Assembly: GCA_051659505.1 (NCBI GenBank)
Contig: JBOFOQ010000068.1
Coordinates: 1 to 32,767, forward strand
Direction: 5' to 3'
Length of the DNA stretch: 32,767 nucleotides
Origin: JAGNZR01 sp051659505
GTDB lineage: Bacteria > Fusobacteriota > Fusobacteriia > Fusobacteriales > Fusobacteriaceae
Position 1 is the first letter of the stretch; every line of letters begins with the position of its first letter. The position numbers were made by a program, and so were the translations under genes. Under the pieces are notes generated by a model that did no database searches, was not told the DNA's origin, and worked only from the letters and a program-made list of their open reading frames with translations. Below are positions 1-7,366 of the stretch, one piece after another.

Positions 1-245
1 AAGATGAGGGTGGAAGACATACACCGTTCTTCTCAGGATATAGACCACAATTCTACTTTAGAACAACAGATATCACAGGAGCAATCAACTTACCAGAAGG
101 AGTAGAAATGGTAATGCCAGGAGATAACATAGAAATGACAGTAGAATTAATCCACCCAATCGCAATGGAAACAGGATTAAGATTTGCAATAAGAGAGGGA
201 GGAAGAACAGTTGCCTCAGGTGTAGTAGCAGAGATAACTAAGTAA
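1..245 (+). CDS. tuf: Elongation factor Tu, C-terminal end (partial)
   Basis: The reading frame is open from the left edge (first full codon at base 3) to TAA at 243-245, giving the last 80 residues of EF-Tu. It begins DEGGRHTPFFSGYRPQFYFR and ends GVVAEITK, the conserved domain 3 that contacts aminoacyl-tRNA and EF-Ts. The 5' part, with the GTPase domain, lies outside the window. EF-Tu delivers aminoacyl-tRNA to the ribosome. In many bacteria tuf ends the str operon just before the S10 operon, which fits this position. The identification is certain from the sequence. Confidence 0.98.
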   Translation, partial: DEGGRHTPFFSGYRPQFYFRTTDITGAINLPEGVEMVMPGDNIEMTVELIHPIAMETGLRFAIREGGRTVASGVVAEITK

Positions 246-271
246 TTCAAAACTTAATACATAATATAATT

Positions 272-313
272 AAAGAAGATGGAGTATGGAAATTACCTCA
301 TCTTCTTTTTTTA
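272..313 (+). terminator. Intrinsic terminator after tuf
   Basis: A 10-bp stem AAAGAAGATG (272-281) pairs with CATCTTCTTT (299-308), and the 3' arm runs into a T tract. It begins 26 bases after the tuf stop and separates the str-type operon from the S10 operon. Confidence 0.8.
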
Positions 314-347
314 TATAAAACAAATTAGTGAAACTTGAAAAAAACAT

Positions 348-375
348 TTGCTTTTTCTGAAAAGTATGATAAAAT
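348..375 (+). promoter_or_regulatory. Promoter of the S10 operon
   Basis: A -35-like TTGCTT (348-353), a 16-base spacer and a -10-like TAAAAT (370-375) lie between the tuf terminator and rpsJ. A second -10 candidate, TATGAT (365-370), overlaps. The predicted transcript would have about 55 untranslated bases before rpsJ. The location supports it; the -35 match is only moderate. Confidence 0.6.
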
Positions 376-436
376 AATATGAGTGTATGTAAATACATAT
401 CAATAATTTTAATTTTTAAGGAGGTGTAAACAAAAC

Positions 437-748
437 ATGGCTTCTAACAAATTAAGAATTTATTTAAAAGCTTACGATCACACTTTACTAGATCAATCTG
501 CCAAAAGAATAGCAGAGACAGCAAAAAAATCTGGTGCAGAGGTTGCAGGTCCAATGCCATTACCTACTAAAATTAAGAAGTATACTGTTCTAAGATCAGT
601 ACACGTAAACAAGGATTCTAGAGAACAATTTGAAATGAGAGTTCACAGAAGAATGGTAGAGATCAACAACTCTAATCCAAAGACAATTGCTTCATTGACA
701 GCGGTAAACTTACCAGCTGGAGTAGGAATAGAGATCAAACAAGTTTAA
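437..748 (+). CDS. rpsJ: 30S ribosomal protein S10 (NusE)
   Basis: The 103-residue product has the usual length for S10. It starts MASNKLRIYLKAYDHTLLD and carries the conserved block GPMPLPTKIKKYTVLRS and the HVNKDSREQFEMRVHRR segment. S10 sits in the 30S head. As NusE it also binds NusB at boxA in transcription antitermination. The ATG is preceded by AAGGAGGTG (419-427). It is the first gene after the operon promoter. Unusually it is followed by a 195-base gap with strong RNA secondary structure before rplC. Confidence 0.98.
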   Translation: MASNKLRIYLKAYDHTLLDQSAKRIAETAKKSGAEVAGPMPLPTKIKKYTVLRSVHVNKDSREQFEMRVHRRMVEINNSNPKTIASLTAVNLPAGVGIEIKQV

Positions 749-762
749 TTGATCTTTAAAAA

Positions 763-914
763 CGAAACATTATTATGTTTCGGGTAATTTGTAGTGCAAG
801 CTATCTTGAGAAAGTTAGGCGTAACCAAATTATCCTTACAGAATAGTACATGTTGACGTGTTTCAAAATTTTATGAAAATAGAAAAAATGAAACCACGAG
901 GACAAGTTGTCAAC
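763..914 (+). ncRNA. Candidate structured RNA leader between rpsJ and rplC
   Basis: Reading by eye gives four elements. P1 is a perfect 8-bp stem (763-770 with 775-782, loop TATT). P2 is a 10-bp stem with one G-U pair (782-791 with 826-835); P1 and P2 share base 782. P2 encloses two 4-bp hairpins (797-800/805-808 and 814-817/822-825), like a multi-branch junction. P3 is a long imperfect stem: 852-857 with 909-914, 858-860 with 895-897, 861-864 with 890-893, capped by 868-872/876-880. It ends 16 bases before the rplC ribosome-binding site and is not followed by a U tract, so control of translation is likelier than termination. By analogy with L4 control of S10 operons in Gammaproteobacteria it may bind an r-protein encoded downstream. 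The ligand is unknown. Confidence 0.6.
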
Positions 915-943
915 CAATATATTATTTGATGGAGGTAGAAAGT

Positions 944-1579
944 ATGACAGGTATTTTAGCAAAAAAGATTGGAATGACTCAAATTTTCGAAGATGGAAAA
1001 TTCATTCCAGTAACAGTTATACAAGCTGGACCAAACTTTATTTTACAGAAAAAAACTGTAGAAAATGATGGTTACTCAGCTTTACAACTAGGGTTCGATG
1101 AAAAGAAAGAAAAAAACACTACTAAACCTTTAATGGGAATTTTTACAAAAGCAGGAGTTACTCCTTTAAGATTTGTAAAAGAGCTTAAAGTAGAAACAAC
1201 TGATTCTTATGAATTAGGTCAAGAGCTTAAAGTTGATACTTTAACTGGTGTTGAGTTTGTGGACATTACTGGAACTTCAAAAGGTAAAGGAACTGCAGGT
1301 GTTATGAAAAGACATAACTTCTCAGGAAACAGAGCAACGCACGGTGTTTCTAGAAACCATAGAAAAGGTGGATCTATAGGAATGTCATCATGGCCTGGAA
1401 AAGTTCTTAAGAACAAAAAAATGGCTGGACAGTACGGAAATGCAAATGTTACTGTACAAAACTTAAAAGTAATTAAAATTGATGCTGAGAACAATCTTTT
1501 ATTAGTAAAAGGAGCTGTTCCAGGAGCTAAAAATGGTTACATTGTAGTTAAGCCAGCAGTAAAAAAAATAATAGGTTAG
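944..1579 (+). CDS. rplC: 50S ribosomal protein L3
   Basis: The 211-residue product starts MTGILAKKIGMTQIFEDG, the family's canonical N terminus. It has the conserved loop GTSKGKGTAGVMKRHNFSG and the KKMAGQYGNANVTVQNL block that lies near the peptidyl transferase centre. The frame is open upstream to TTG 926 and ATG 929. The ATG at 944 is preferred because GGAGG (931-935) sits 8 bases before it and because L3 proteins begin at this residue. It is the first gene after the structured gap, so any control by that RNA would act here and on the genes downstream. Confidence 0.97.
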   Translation: MTGILAKKIGMTQIFEDGKFIPVTVIQAGPNFILQKKTVENDGYSALQLGFDEKKEKNTTKPLMGIFTKAGVTPLRFVKELKVETTDSYELGQELKVDTLTGVEFVDITGTSKGKGTAGVMKRHNFSGNRATHGVSRNHRKGGSIGMSSWPGKVLKNKKMAGQYGNANVTVQNLKVIKIDAENNLLLVKGAVPGAKNGYIVVKPAVKKIIG

Positions 1580-1600
1580 TAGAGTGGAAGGAGGAAAATA

Positions 1601-2233
1601 ATGGCAGTTTTAAACATATATAACTTAACAGGAACGCAAACTGGAACTGTTGAAGTTAACAACGAAGTGTTTGGGATTGAACCGAATCAAGCGGTACTTC
1701 ACGAAGTATTAACTGCAGAATTAGCAGCTGCTAGACAAGGGACTGCTGCTACAAAAACTAGAGCAATGGTAAGAGGAGGGGGAAGAAAACCTTTTAAACA
1801 AAAAGGAACTGGTAGAGCTAGACAAGGAACTATCAGAGCCCCTCATATGGTAGGTGGAGGAGTAGCATTAGGGCCACAACCAAGATCTTACGAGAAGAAA
1901 GTAAACAAGAAAGTTAGAATTCTTGCTTTGAAATCTGCTCTGTCAGCTAAAGTAGCGGCTGGAGATGTTATTGTTCTTGATGGAACAATAGAAACTCCAA
2001 AAACAAAAACAATAATAGCGTTAACAAATGCATTAAATGCAACAAATAAACAGTTATTTGTAGTTAATGATTTAGCAGAACAAGGAGACTGGAACTTATT
2101 CCTTTCTGCGAGAAACTTAGAGAATGCAATGGTTCTTCAACCAAATGAAATTGGAGTGTACTGGTTACTAAAGCAAAACAAAGTAATCATTACTAAAGAA
2201 GCACTAGCTACTCTTGAGGAGGTGCTTGGATAA
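1601..2233 (+). CDS. rplD: 50S ribosomal protein L4
   Basis: The 210-residue product has the tunnel-lining loop (about residues 55-100) with RGGGRKPFKQKGTGRARQG and APHMVGGGVALGPQPRSY. L4 and L22 form the narrow point of the exit tunnel. In some bacteria L4 also represses its own operon through a leader RNA. The ribosome-binding site GAAGGAGG lies before the ATG, and the next gene starts 2 bases after the stop. If the structured RNA upstream of rplC is autoregulatory, L4 is the first ligand to test; that is inference. Confidence 0.97.
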   Translation: MAVLNIYNLTGTQTGTVEVNNEVFGIEPNQAVLHEVLTAELAAARQGTAATKTRAMVRGGGRKPFKQKGTGRARQGTIRAPHMVGGGVALGPQPRSYEKKVNKKVRILALKSALSAKVAAGDVIVLDGTIETPKTKTIIALTNALNATNKQLFVVNDLAEQGDWNLFLSARNLENAMVLQPNEIGVYWLLKQNKVIITKEALATLEEVLG

Positions 2234-2235
2234 TT

Positions 2236-2523
2236 ATGACAGCTTATGATATAATCAAAAGACCTGTAATCACAGAAAAGTCTGAGTCACTAAGAAGAGA
2301 TTACAACAAATTTACATTTGAAGTAAACACTAAAGCTAATAAGATTCAAATCAAAAAAGCTATAGAGGAAATCTTCAATGTTAAAGTTTTAGATATTGCT
2401 ACTTTAAGTATCAAGTCTATAACTAAAAGACACGGAATGAAGCTTTACAAAACTCAAGCGAAGAAAAAAGCTGTAGTTAAGTTAGCGGCAGGAAACACAA
2501 TTCCTTACTTTAAAGAAGTTTAA
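2236..2523 (+). CDS. rplW: 50S ribosomal protein L23
   Basis: The 95-residue product starts MTAYDIIKRPVITEKSESLR, the typical L23 N terminus. It contains the basic segment before VVKLAAGNTIPYF. L23 sits at the tunnel exit and docks trigger factor and SRP. The ATG follows the rplD stop by 2 bases, and its ribosome-binding site GAGGAGGTG is inside the end of rplD, so the two are probably translationally coupled. An 83-base gap separates it from rplB; I saw no convincing structure there. Confidence 0.97.
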   Translation: MTAYDIIKRPVITEKSESLRRDYNKFTFEVNTKANKIQIKKAIEEIFNVKVLDIATLSIKSITKRHGMKLYKTQAKKKAVVKLAAGNTIPYFKEV

Positions 2524-2606
2524 TTTTTAGAAAAAGACTAATTAATAGATAAAAAAACGGTGAAGATACGTATAGGTCTATAATTAATTCGGAGGTTAAG
2601 AATAAT

Positions 2607-3437
2607 ATGGCTATAAGAAAGATGAAAGCTATGACACCAGGAACTAGACATATGTCAAGACTGGTAAATAAAGAGCTAGATCAAGTAAGACCTGAAAAGT
2701 CTTTAACTGTTCCTTTGAAATCAGCTTATGGTAGAGATAACTATGGGCACAGAACTGGTCAAAATAGACAAAAAGGGCACAAAAGACTTTACAGAATAAT
2801 AGATTTCAAAAGAAACAAGCTTGATATACCTGCAAGAGTTGCAACTATCGAGTACGATCCTAATAGATCAGCTAACATTGCTCTTTTATTCTATGTAGAT
2901 GGAGAAAAGAGATATATATTAGCACCTAAAGGATTAGAAAAAGGAACTATGGTAATGGCTGGAGAAAATGCTGACATTAAAGTTGGAAATGCTCTTAAGC
3001 TTAAAAATTTACCAGTAGGTACAAAAATCCATAACATCGAACTTCAAATAGGAAGAGGTGGACAACTAGTAAGATCTGCAGGAACAGCCGCAAGACTTGT
3101 TGCTAAAGAAGGAACTTATTGTCACGTGGAATTACCATCTGGAGAATTAAGACTAATACACTGTGAGTGTATGGCAACTATAGGTGAGGTTGGAAATTCT
3201 GAACATAACTTAGTAGTTATCGGAAAAGCAGGAAGAGCAAGAAACATGGGTAGAAGACCGCATGTTAGAGGTTCTGCAATGAACCCTTGTGATCATCCGC
3301 ACGGTGGAGGAGAAGGAAGAACTCCAGTTGGAAGAAAAGCTCCTTTAACACCATGGGGGAAACCTACAATGGGTGTTAGAACTAGAGGAAAGAAAACTAC
3401 AGATAAGTTTATCGTAAGAAGAAGAGACGAGAAGTAA
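2607..3437 (+). CDS. rplB: 50S ribosomal protein L2
   Basis: The 276-residue product is full length for L2. It has the conserved C-terminal block GSAMNPCDHPHGGGEGRTP at about residues 224-242, which contains the histidine implicated in peptidyl transferase centre assembly. The middle carries ILAPKGLEKGTMVMAGENAD and the RGGQLVRSAGTAARLVAKEG segment. L2 binds 23S rRNA and helps subunit association. GGAGG lies 11 bases before the ATG. The family usually has V where this protein has C in MNPCDHP; otherwise it is ordinary. Confidence 0.98.
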   Translation: MAIRKMKAMTPGTRHMSRLVNKELDQVRPEKSLTVPLKSAYGRDNYGHRTGQNRQKGHKRLYRIIDFKRNKLDIPARVATIEYDPNRSANIALLFYVDGEKRYILAPKGLEKGTMVMAGENADIKVGNALKLKNLPVGTKIHNIELQIGRGGQLVRSAGTAARLVAKEGTYCHVELPSGELRLIHCECMATIGEVGNSEHNLVVIGKAGRARNMGRRPHVRGSAMNPCDHPHGGGEGRTPVGRKAPLTPWGKPTMGVRTRGKKTTDKFIVRRRDEK

Positions 3438-3464
3438 TTTTCGAAAAGAGGAGGCTAAAAGGTA

Positions 3465-3746
3465 ATGGCAAGATCACTTAAAAAAGGACCTTTTTGTGAC
3501 CATCATTTAATGAAAAAAGTTGAAACAGCAGTTACAACTGATAATCTTAAAGCTGTAATCAAAACTTGGTCAAGAAGATCTACAATATTCCCTAATTTCA
3601 TAGGTTTAACTTTTGGAGTTTATAACGGGAAAAAACATATACCTGTTCATGTAACTGAGCAAATGGTAGGGCACAAGTTAGGAGAGTTTTCTCCAACTAG
3701 AACTTATTATGGACATGGTGTAGATAAAAAGAAAAAGAAAAAATAA
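3465..3746 (+). CDS. rpsS: 30S ribosomal protein S19
   Basis: The 93-residue product begins MARSLKKGPFCDHHLMKKVE and has the conserved TWSRRSTIFPNFIGLTFGVYNG and GHKLGEFSPTRTYYGH blocks. S19 pairs with S13 in the 30S head. The protein ends in a run of six lysines (GVDKKKKKK), coded by an A-rich tract. The ribosome-binding site GAGGAGG is upstream of the ATG. A 49-base gap follows, with a short hairpin directly before the rplV ribosome-binding site. Confidence 0.97.
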   Translation: MARSLKKGPFCDHHLMKKVETAVTTDNLKAVIKTWSRRSTIFPNFIGLTFGVYNGKKHIPVHVTEQMVGHKLGEFSPTRTYYGHGVDKKKKKK

Positions 3747-3754
3747 TTAATAAA

Positions 3755-3781
3755 TTATAAGAAGTTTTTTATAACTTATAA
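3755..3781 (+). other. Short hairpin upstream of the rplV ribosome-binding site
   Basis: TTATAAG (3755-3761) pairs perfectly with CTTATAA (3775-3781). The GGAGG of rplV follows at once (3783-3787). The T tract lies in the loop, not after the stem, so it is not an intrinsic terminator. It could tune ribosome access to rplV or be a processing site. Function is not shown. Confidence 0.4.
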
Positions 3782-3795
3782 AGGAGGTTGGACTA

Positions 3796-4128
3796 GTGGA
3801 AGCTAGAGCAATAACTAGATTTGTAAGATTGTCTCCAAGAAAGGCTAGACTAGTAGCTGACTTAGTGAGAGGTAAATCAGCTTTACAAGCGTTAGATATA
3901 CTTGAGTTTACTAACAAAAAAGCAGCTAGATTCATAAAAAAGACATTAGCATCTGCAATTGCAAATGCAACTAATAACTTTAAAATGAATGAAGAAAAAT
4001 TAGTAATATCTACTATAATGATAAATGAAGGGGCAGATCTTAAAAGAGTAAGTCCTAGAGCGATGGGTAGAGCTGATATAATCAGAAAACCTACGGCACA
4101 CATTGTGGTAGTAGTATCAGAAATGTAG
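3796..4128 (+). CDS. rplV: 50S ribosomal protein L22
   Basis: The 110-residue product has the L22 signature: VRLSPRKARLVADLVRGK near the N terminus and the C-terminal beta-hairpin region with SPRAMGRADIIRKPTAHIVVVV. That hairpin reaches into the exit tunnel beside L4, where macrolide-resistance changes are known in other bacteria. The start is GTG at 3796, 8 bases after AAGGAGG; no better ATG is present. The stop is 18 bases before rpsC. Confidence 0.97.
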   Translation: MEARAITRFVRLSPRKARLVADLVRGKSALQALDILEFTNKKAARFIKKTLASAIANATNNFKMNEEKLVISTIMINEGADLKRVSPRAMGRADIIRKPTAHIVVVVSEM

Positions 4129-4146
4129 TTTTAAGGAGGTAAGACT

Positions 4147-4806
4147 GTGGGACAAAAAGTAGACCCTAGAGGCCTAAGACTTGGAATTACAAGAACTTGG
4201 GATTCTAATTGGTATGCAGACAAAAAGGAATACGCTAAGTACTTCCATGAGGATGTATTAATCAGAGATCTTGTTAAGAAAACATATTTCCATGCTGGAA
4301 TTTCAAAAACTAAGATTGAAAGAACATCTCCTACTAATGTAGTTGTTATAATACATACTGCAAAAGCTGGAATAATCATTGGAAGAAAAGGTGCAGAAAT
4401 AGAAAATTTAAGAGTTAAATTAGAAACTTTAACTAAGAAGAAAGTTTCTGTAAAAGTACAAGAAGTGAAAGACTTCAACAAAGATGCAGTTCTTGTAGCT
4501 GAAAACATCTCAACTTCTATAGAGAAGAGAGTTGCTTTTAAAAGAGCTATGGGGCAAGCTGTTATGAGAGCTATGAAATCTGGAGCTAAAGGTATTAAAG
4601 TTATGGTTTCAGGAAGATTAAATGGTGCAGAAATCGCAAGAGCAGAATGGGTAGTTGAAGGTAAAGTTCCACTACATACATTAAGAGCTGATATTGATTA
4701 TGCAACATCTACTGCTCACACAACATACGGTGCACTTGGAGTAAAAGTATGGATATTCCACGGTGAAGTACTTCCAACTAAGAAGAAGGAAGGAGGGGAA
4801 GCTTAA
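4147..4806 (+). CDS. rpsC: 30S ribosomal protein S3
   Basis: The 219-residue product starts (GTG) with GQKVDPRGLRLGITRTWDSN. It contains a type II KH domain with the GxxG loop in GIIIGRKGAEIENLR (about residues 76-90), and a C-terminal domain with RAMGQAVMRAMKSGAKGIK and ARAEWVVEGKVPLHTLRADI. S3 lies at the mRNA entry channel and contributes to helicase activity there. The GTG start follows AAGGAGG by 7 bases. The end of the gene contains GGAGG, which serves rplP. Confidence 0.97.
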   Translation: MGQKVDPRGLRLGITRTWDSNWYADKKEYAKYFHEDVLIRDLVKKTYFHAGISKTKIERTSPTNVVVIIHTAKAGIIIGRKGAEIENLRVKLETLTKKKVSVKVQEVKDFNKDAVLVAENISTSIEKRVAFKRAMGQAVMRAMKSGAKGIKVMVSGRLNGAEIARAEWVVEGKVPLHTLRADIDYATSTAHTTYGALGVKVWIFHGEVLPTKKKEGGEA

Positions 4807-4808
4807 TC

Positions 4809-5231
4809 ATGTTAATGCCAAAAAGAACGAAACATAAAAAAATGTTTAGAGGAAGATTAAAAGGTAAAGCTCTTAAAGGAAATACTGTAGCATTTGGTGA
4901 CTACGGATTAGTAGCTTTAGAGCCATCTTGGATTACTAACAGACAAATAGAGTCTTGTAGAGTAGCTATTAACAGAACATTCAAAAGAGAAGGTAAGATT
5001 TTCATAAGAATATTCCCAGATAAGCCAATTACGAAAAGACCTATTGGAGTTAGAATGGGTAAAGGTAAAGGAAATGTTGAAGGTTGGGTTGCTGTTGTTA
5101 AACCTGGAAGAGTAATCTTTGAAGTGTCTGGTGTAACAGAAGAAAAGGCTAAAGCAGCTATGAGAAAGGCTACTATGAAGCTTCCAATCAATTGTAAATT
5201 TGTTAAAAAAGAGAATGGTGGTGAAAACTAA
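4809..5231 (+). CDS. rplP: 50S ribosomal protein L16
   Basis: The 140-residue product starts MLMPKRTKHKKMFRGRLKGKA, matching the L16 N terminus, so the ATG at 4809 is kept rather than the in-frame ATG at 4815. Other conserved parts are RIFPDKPITKRPIGVRMGKGKG (about residues 70-91) and GRVIFEVSGVTEEKAKAAMRKA. L16 contacts the tRNA elbow near the peptidyl transferase centre and matures late in assembly. Its ribosome-binding site is within the rpsC end. Its TAA overlaps the rpmC ATG by one base (TAATG), a sign of translational coupling. Confidence 0.97.
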   Translation: MLMPKRTKHKKMFRGRLKGKALKGNTVAFGDYGLVALEPSWITNRQIESCRVAINRTFKREGKIFIRIFPDKPITKRPIGVRMGKGKGNVEGWVAVVKPGRVIFEVSGVTEEKAKAAMRKATMKLPINCKFVKKENGGEN

Positions 5232-5413
5232 TGAGAGCTATAGAAATCAGAGAAATAACAACTGAAAATTTAGTTGTTAAGTGTAAAGAACTTAAAGAAG
5301 AATTATTCAACTTGAAGTTCCAACTTTCATTAGGTCAATTGACTAACACTGCTAAAATTAGAGAAGTTAGAAGAGAGATAGCTAGAATTAATACAATTCT
5401 AAATGAAAGATAA
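5231..5413 (+). CDS. rpmC: 50S ribosomal protein L29
   Basis: The 60-residue product consists of two helices in an antiparallel coiled coil. The core motif is KEELFNLKFQLSLGQLTNTAKIREVRREIARINTIL, given here only by position (about residues 22-57). L29 sits at the tunnel exit next to L23 and binds SRP and trigger factor. The start overlaps the rplP stop by one base. Length and motif match the family. Confidence 0.95.
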   Translation: MRAIEIREITTENLVVKCKELKEELFNLKFQLSLGQLTNTAKIREVRREIARINTILNER

Positions 5414-5441
5414 TCTCATATAGAAAGAGGAGGTTAGAGTC

Positions 5442-5693
5442 TTGAGAAATGAAAGAAAATTAAGAGACGGTGTAGTTGTTTCTGATAAAATGGAAAAAAC
5501 TATCGTTGTTGCAATTGAAACAATGGTATTACACCCGATGTATAAGAAAAGAGTTAAAAAAACTATCAAGTTTAAGGCGCATGATGAAAATAATGTTGCT
5601 CAAACTGGTGATAAAGTAAGAATTATGGAAACTAGACCATTATCAAAAGATAAAAATTGGAGACTAGTAGAGGTATTACAAAAAACTAAATAA
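5442..5693 (+). CDS. rpsQ: 30S ribosomal protein S17
   Basis: The 83-residue OB-fold protein starts at TTG 5442 (MRNERKLRDGVVVSDKMEKT). It has the signature KTIVVAIETMVLHPMYKKRV and the GDKVRIMETRPLSKDKNWRL block. S17 is a primary binder of 16S rRNA. The ribosome-binding site AGAGGAGG is 9 bases before the TTG, and the family N terminus begins here, so the non-ATG start is well supported. Confidence 0.96.
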   Translation: MRNERKLRDGVVVSDKMEKTIVVAIETMVLHPMYKKRVKKTIKFKAHDENNVAQTGDKVRIMETRPLSKDKNWRLVEVLQKTK

Positions 5694-5725
5694 TTTCAAT
5701 TGTAAATTGAGAGGAGGATATTTTA

Positions 5726-6094
5726 ATGGTACAACAACAAACTATCCTAAATGTTGCTGATAATTCAGGAGCTAAAAAACTTATGGTAATAAGAGTTCTT
5801 GGAGGATCTAGAAGAAGATTCGGAAGAATTGGTGACATAGTTGTAGCATCTGTTAAGGAAGCAATTCCTGCAGGTAACGTTAAAAAAGGTGACGTTGTAA
5901 AAGCAGTTATCGTAAGAACAAGAAAAGAACTTAGAAGAGAAGATGGATCTTACATTAAGTTTGATGATAATTCTGCGGTAATAATTGGAAATAATAAAGA
6001 GCCAAAAGCAACAAGAATATTTGGCCCTGTAGCTAGAGAGTTAAGAGCTAAAGACTTTATGAAAATAGTGTCTCTTGCTCCAGAAGTAATATAA
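5726..6094 (+). CDS. rplN: 50S ribosomal protein L14
   Basis: The 122-residue product has the canonical length. It opens MVQQQTILNVADNSGAKKLM and carries GRIGDIVVASVKEAIPAGNVKKGDVVKAVIVRT (about residues 34-66), the L14 signature. L14 lies at the subunit interface and is the binding site of the silencing factor RsfS. GAGAGGAGG precedes the ATG. Confidence 0.98.
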   Translation: MVQQQTILNVADNSGAKKLMVIRVLGGSRRRFGRIGDIVVASVKEAIPAGNVKKGDVVKAVIVRTRKELRREDGSYIKFDDNSAVIIGNNKEPKATRIFGPVARELRAKDFMKIVSLAPEVI

Positions 6095-6116
6095 TTGAGA
6101 GAGGAGGCTAAATATC

Positions 6117-6458
6117 GTGGCTAAACCTAAGGTGAAGTTCATACCAGATTCATTACATGTAAAAACTGGCGATAAAGTTTATGTAATATCTGGAAAAGAT
6201 AAAGGAAAAACTGGGTCTATTATAAAAGTATTCCCTAATAAAGGTAAAGTAATAGTTGAAGGAATTAACGAAGTTACAAAACACGTTAAACCAAGTCAAA
6301 CTAATCCACAAGGTGGAATAGTTACTAAACCAGCTGCTCTATTTTCTTCAAAAGTTATGTTATTTGATGAGAAGGCAGGAAAACCAACAAGAGTTGGGTA
6401 TAAAATTGTAGATGGTAAAAAAGTAAGATACTCTAAAGTATCTGGTGAAGCTTTATAA
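6117..6458 (+). CDS. rplX: 50S ribosomal protein L24
   Basis: The 113-residue product has an N-terminal KOW motif: GDKVYVISGKDKGKTG at about residues 18-33, then KVFPNKGKVIVEGINEVTKH. L24 is an assembly initiator binding the 5' end of 23S rRNA near the tunnel exit. The start is GTG at 6117, 9 bases after GAGGAGG; a short basic N-terminal tail before the KOW motif is normal for Firmicutes-like L24. Confidence 0.97.
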   Translation: MAKPKVKFIPDSLHVKTGDKVYVISGKDKGKTGSIIKVFPNKGKVIVEGINEVTKHVKPSQTNPQGGIVTKPAALFSSKVMLFDEKAGKPTRVGYKIVDGKKVRYSKVSGEAL

Positions 6459-6476
6459 GAGAGGAGGAAAACGTAA

Positions 6477-7031
6477 GTGTCTAATAAATACGTTTCTAGA
6501 TATCATAAATTATATAATGATACAATAGTTCAAACTTTAACAAAAGAATTGAATATAAAAAACATTATGCAATGTCCAAAGTTAGAGAAAATTATTATTA
6601 ATATGGGAGTTGGAGAAGCAACTCAAAATGTTAAAATAATTGATACTGCTGCTGGAGATTTAACAATCATAGCAGGACAAAAACCAGTTATTAAGAAAGC
6701 TAAAAAATCTGAAGCTGGATTTAAATTAAGAGAAGGAATGCCAATTGGTGCTAAAGTAACTCTAAGAAAAGAGAAAATGTATGACTTCTTAGATAGATTA
6801 GTAAATGTTGTTCTTCCTAGAGTTAGAGATTTCGAAGGAGTGTCAGCAAACGCATTTGATGGAAGAGGAAACTACTCTTTAGGTCTAAGAGATCAATTAG
6901 TTTTCCCTGAAATTGAAATTGATAAAGTTGATAAAATGTTTGGAATGTCTATAACTATAGTTTCTTCAGCAAAAACAGATGAAGAAGGAAGAGCTTTACT
7001 TAAGGCATTTGGAATGCCTTTCAAAAAGTAA
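6477..7031 (+). CDS. rplE: 50S ribosomal protein L5
   Basis: The 184-residue product shows the L5 blocks KLEKIIINMGVGEATQN, ITIIAGQKPVIKKAKKS (read as LTIIAGQKPV here) and LPRVRDFEGVSANAFDGRGN. It ends GRALLKAFGMPFKK. L5 binds 5S rRNA and forms a bridge to S13. The start is GTG at 6477, 8 bases after GAGAGGAGG. Length is slightly above the usual 179 residues through the N-terminal end. Confidence 0.97.
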   Translation: MSNKYVSRYHKLYNDTIVQTLTKELNIKNIMQCPKLEKIIINMGVGEATQNVKIIDTAAGDLTIIAGQKPVIKKAKKSEAGFKLREGMPIGAKVTLRKEKMYDFLDRLVNVVLPRVRDFEGVSANAFDGRGNYSLGLRDQLVFPEIEIDKVDKMFGMSITIVSSAKTDEEGRALLKAFGMPFKK

Positions 7032-7054
7032 TAGTTGAGGAGGGTAGTTAATAA

Positions 7055-7342
7055 ATGGCAAAGAAATCAATGATCGCAAGAGATGCTAAGAGAGATGCTC
7101 TTTGTGAAAAATTTGCTGCTAAAAGAGCAGAGTTAAAGAAAAAAGTTGCTGCTGGAGACATGGAAGCTATGTTTGAATTAGATAAACTTCCAAAAAACTC
7201 TTCACCAGTTAGACAAAAGAATAGATGTCAATTAGACGGAAGACCAAGAGGATTCATGAGAGAGTTCGGGATCTCAAGAGTTAAATTTAGACAATTAGCA
7301 GGAGCAGGTTTAGTACCTGGTGTTAAGAAGTCATCTTGGTAA
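7055..7342 (+). CDS. rpsN: 30S ribosomal protein S14 (long, zinc-free form)
   Basis: The 95-residue product is the long C-minus form of S14. The N-terminal half is a helical extension (MAKKSMIARDAKRDALCEKF...). The C-terminal half has RQKNRCQLDGRPRGFMREFG and ends GAGLVPGVKKSSW. The zinc form has two CxxC motifs; here there is only the single C in RQKNRC and one in ALCEKF, so no zinc ribbon. S14 sits in the 30S head beside S3 and S10. The ribosome-binding site GAGGAGG precedes the ATG. Confidence 0.97.
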   Translation: MAKKSMIARDAKRDALCEKFAAKRAELKKKVAAGDMEAMFELDKLPKNSSPVRQKNRCQLDGRPRGFMREFGISRVKFRQLAGAGLVPGVKKSSW

Positions 7343-7366
7343 ATTGAAAAGAAGGAGGATTGCATA

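Noticed and set aside
926..943. Upstream start of rplC at TTG 926 or ATG 929
   Set aside because: The GGAGG lies within these codons; the canonical L3 start is ATG 944.
2524..2606. Gap between rplW and rplB as a regulatory RNA
   Set aside because: Only short AT-rich palindromes such as ATACGTAT were found; no convincing stem.
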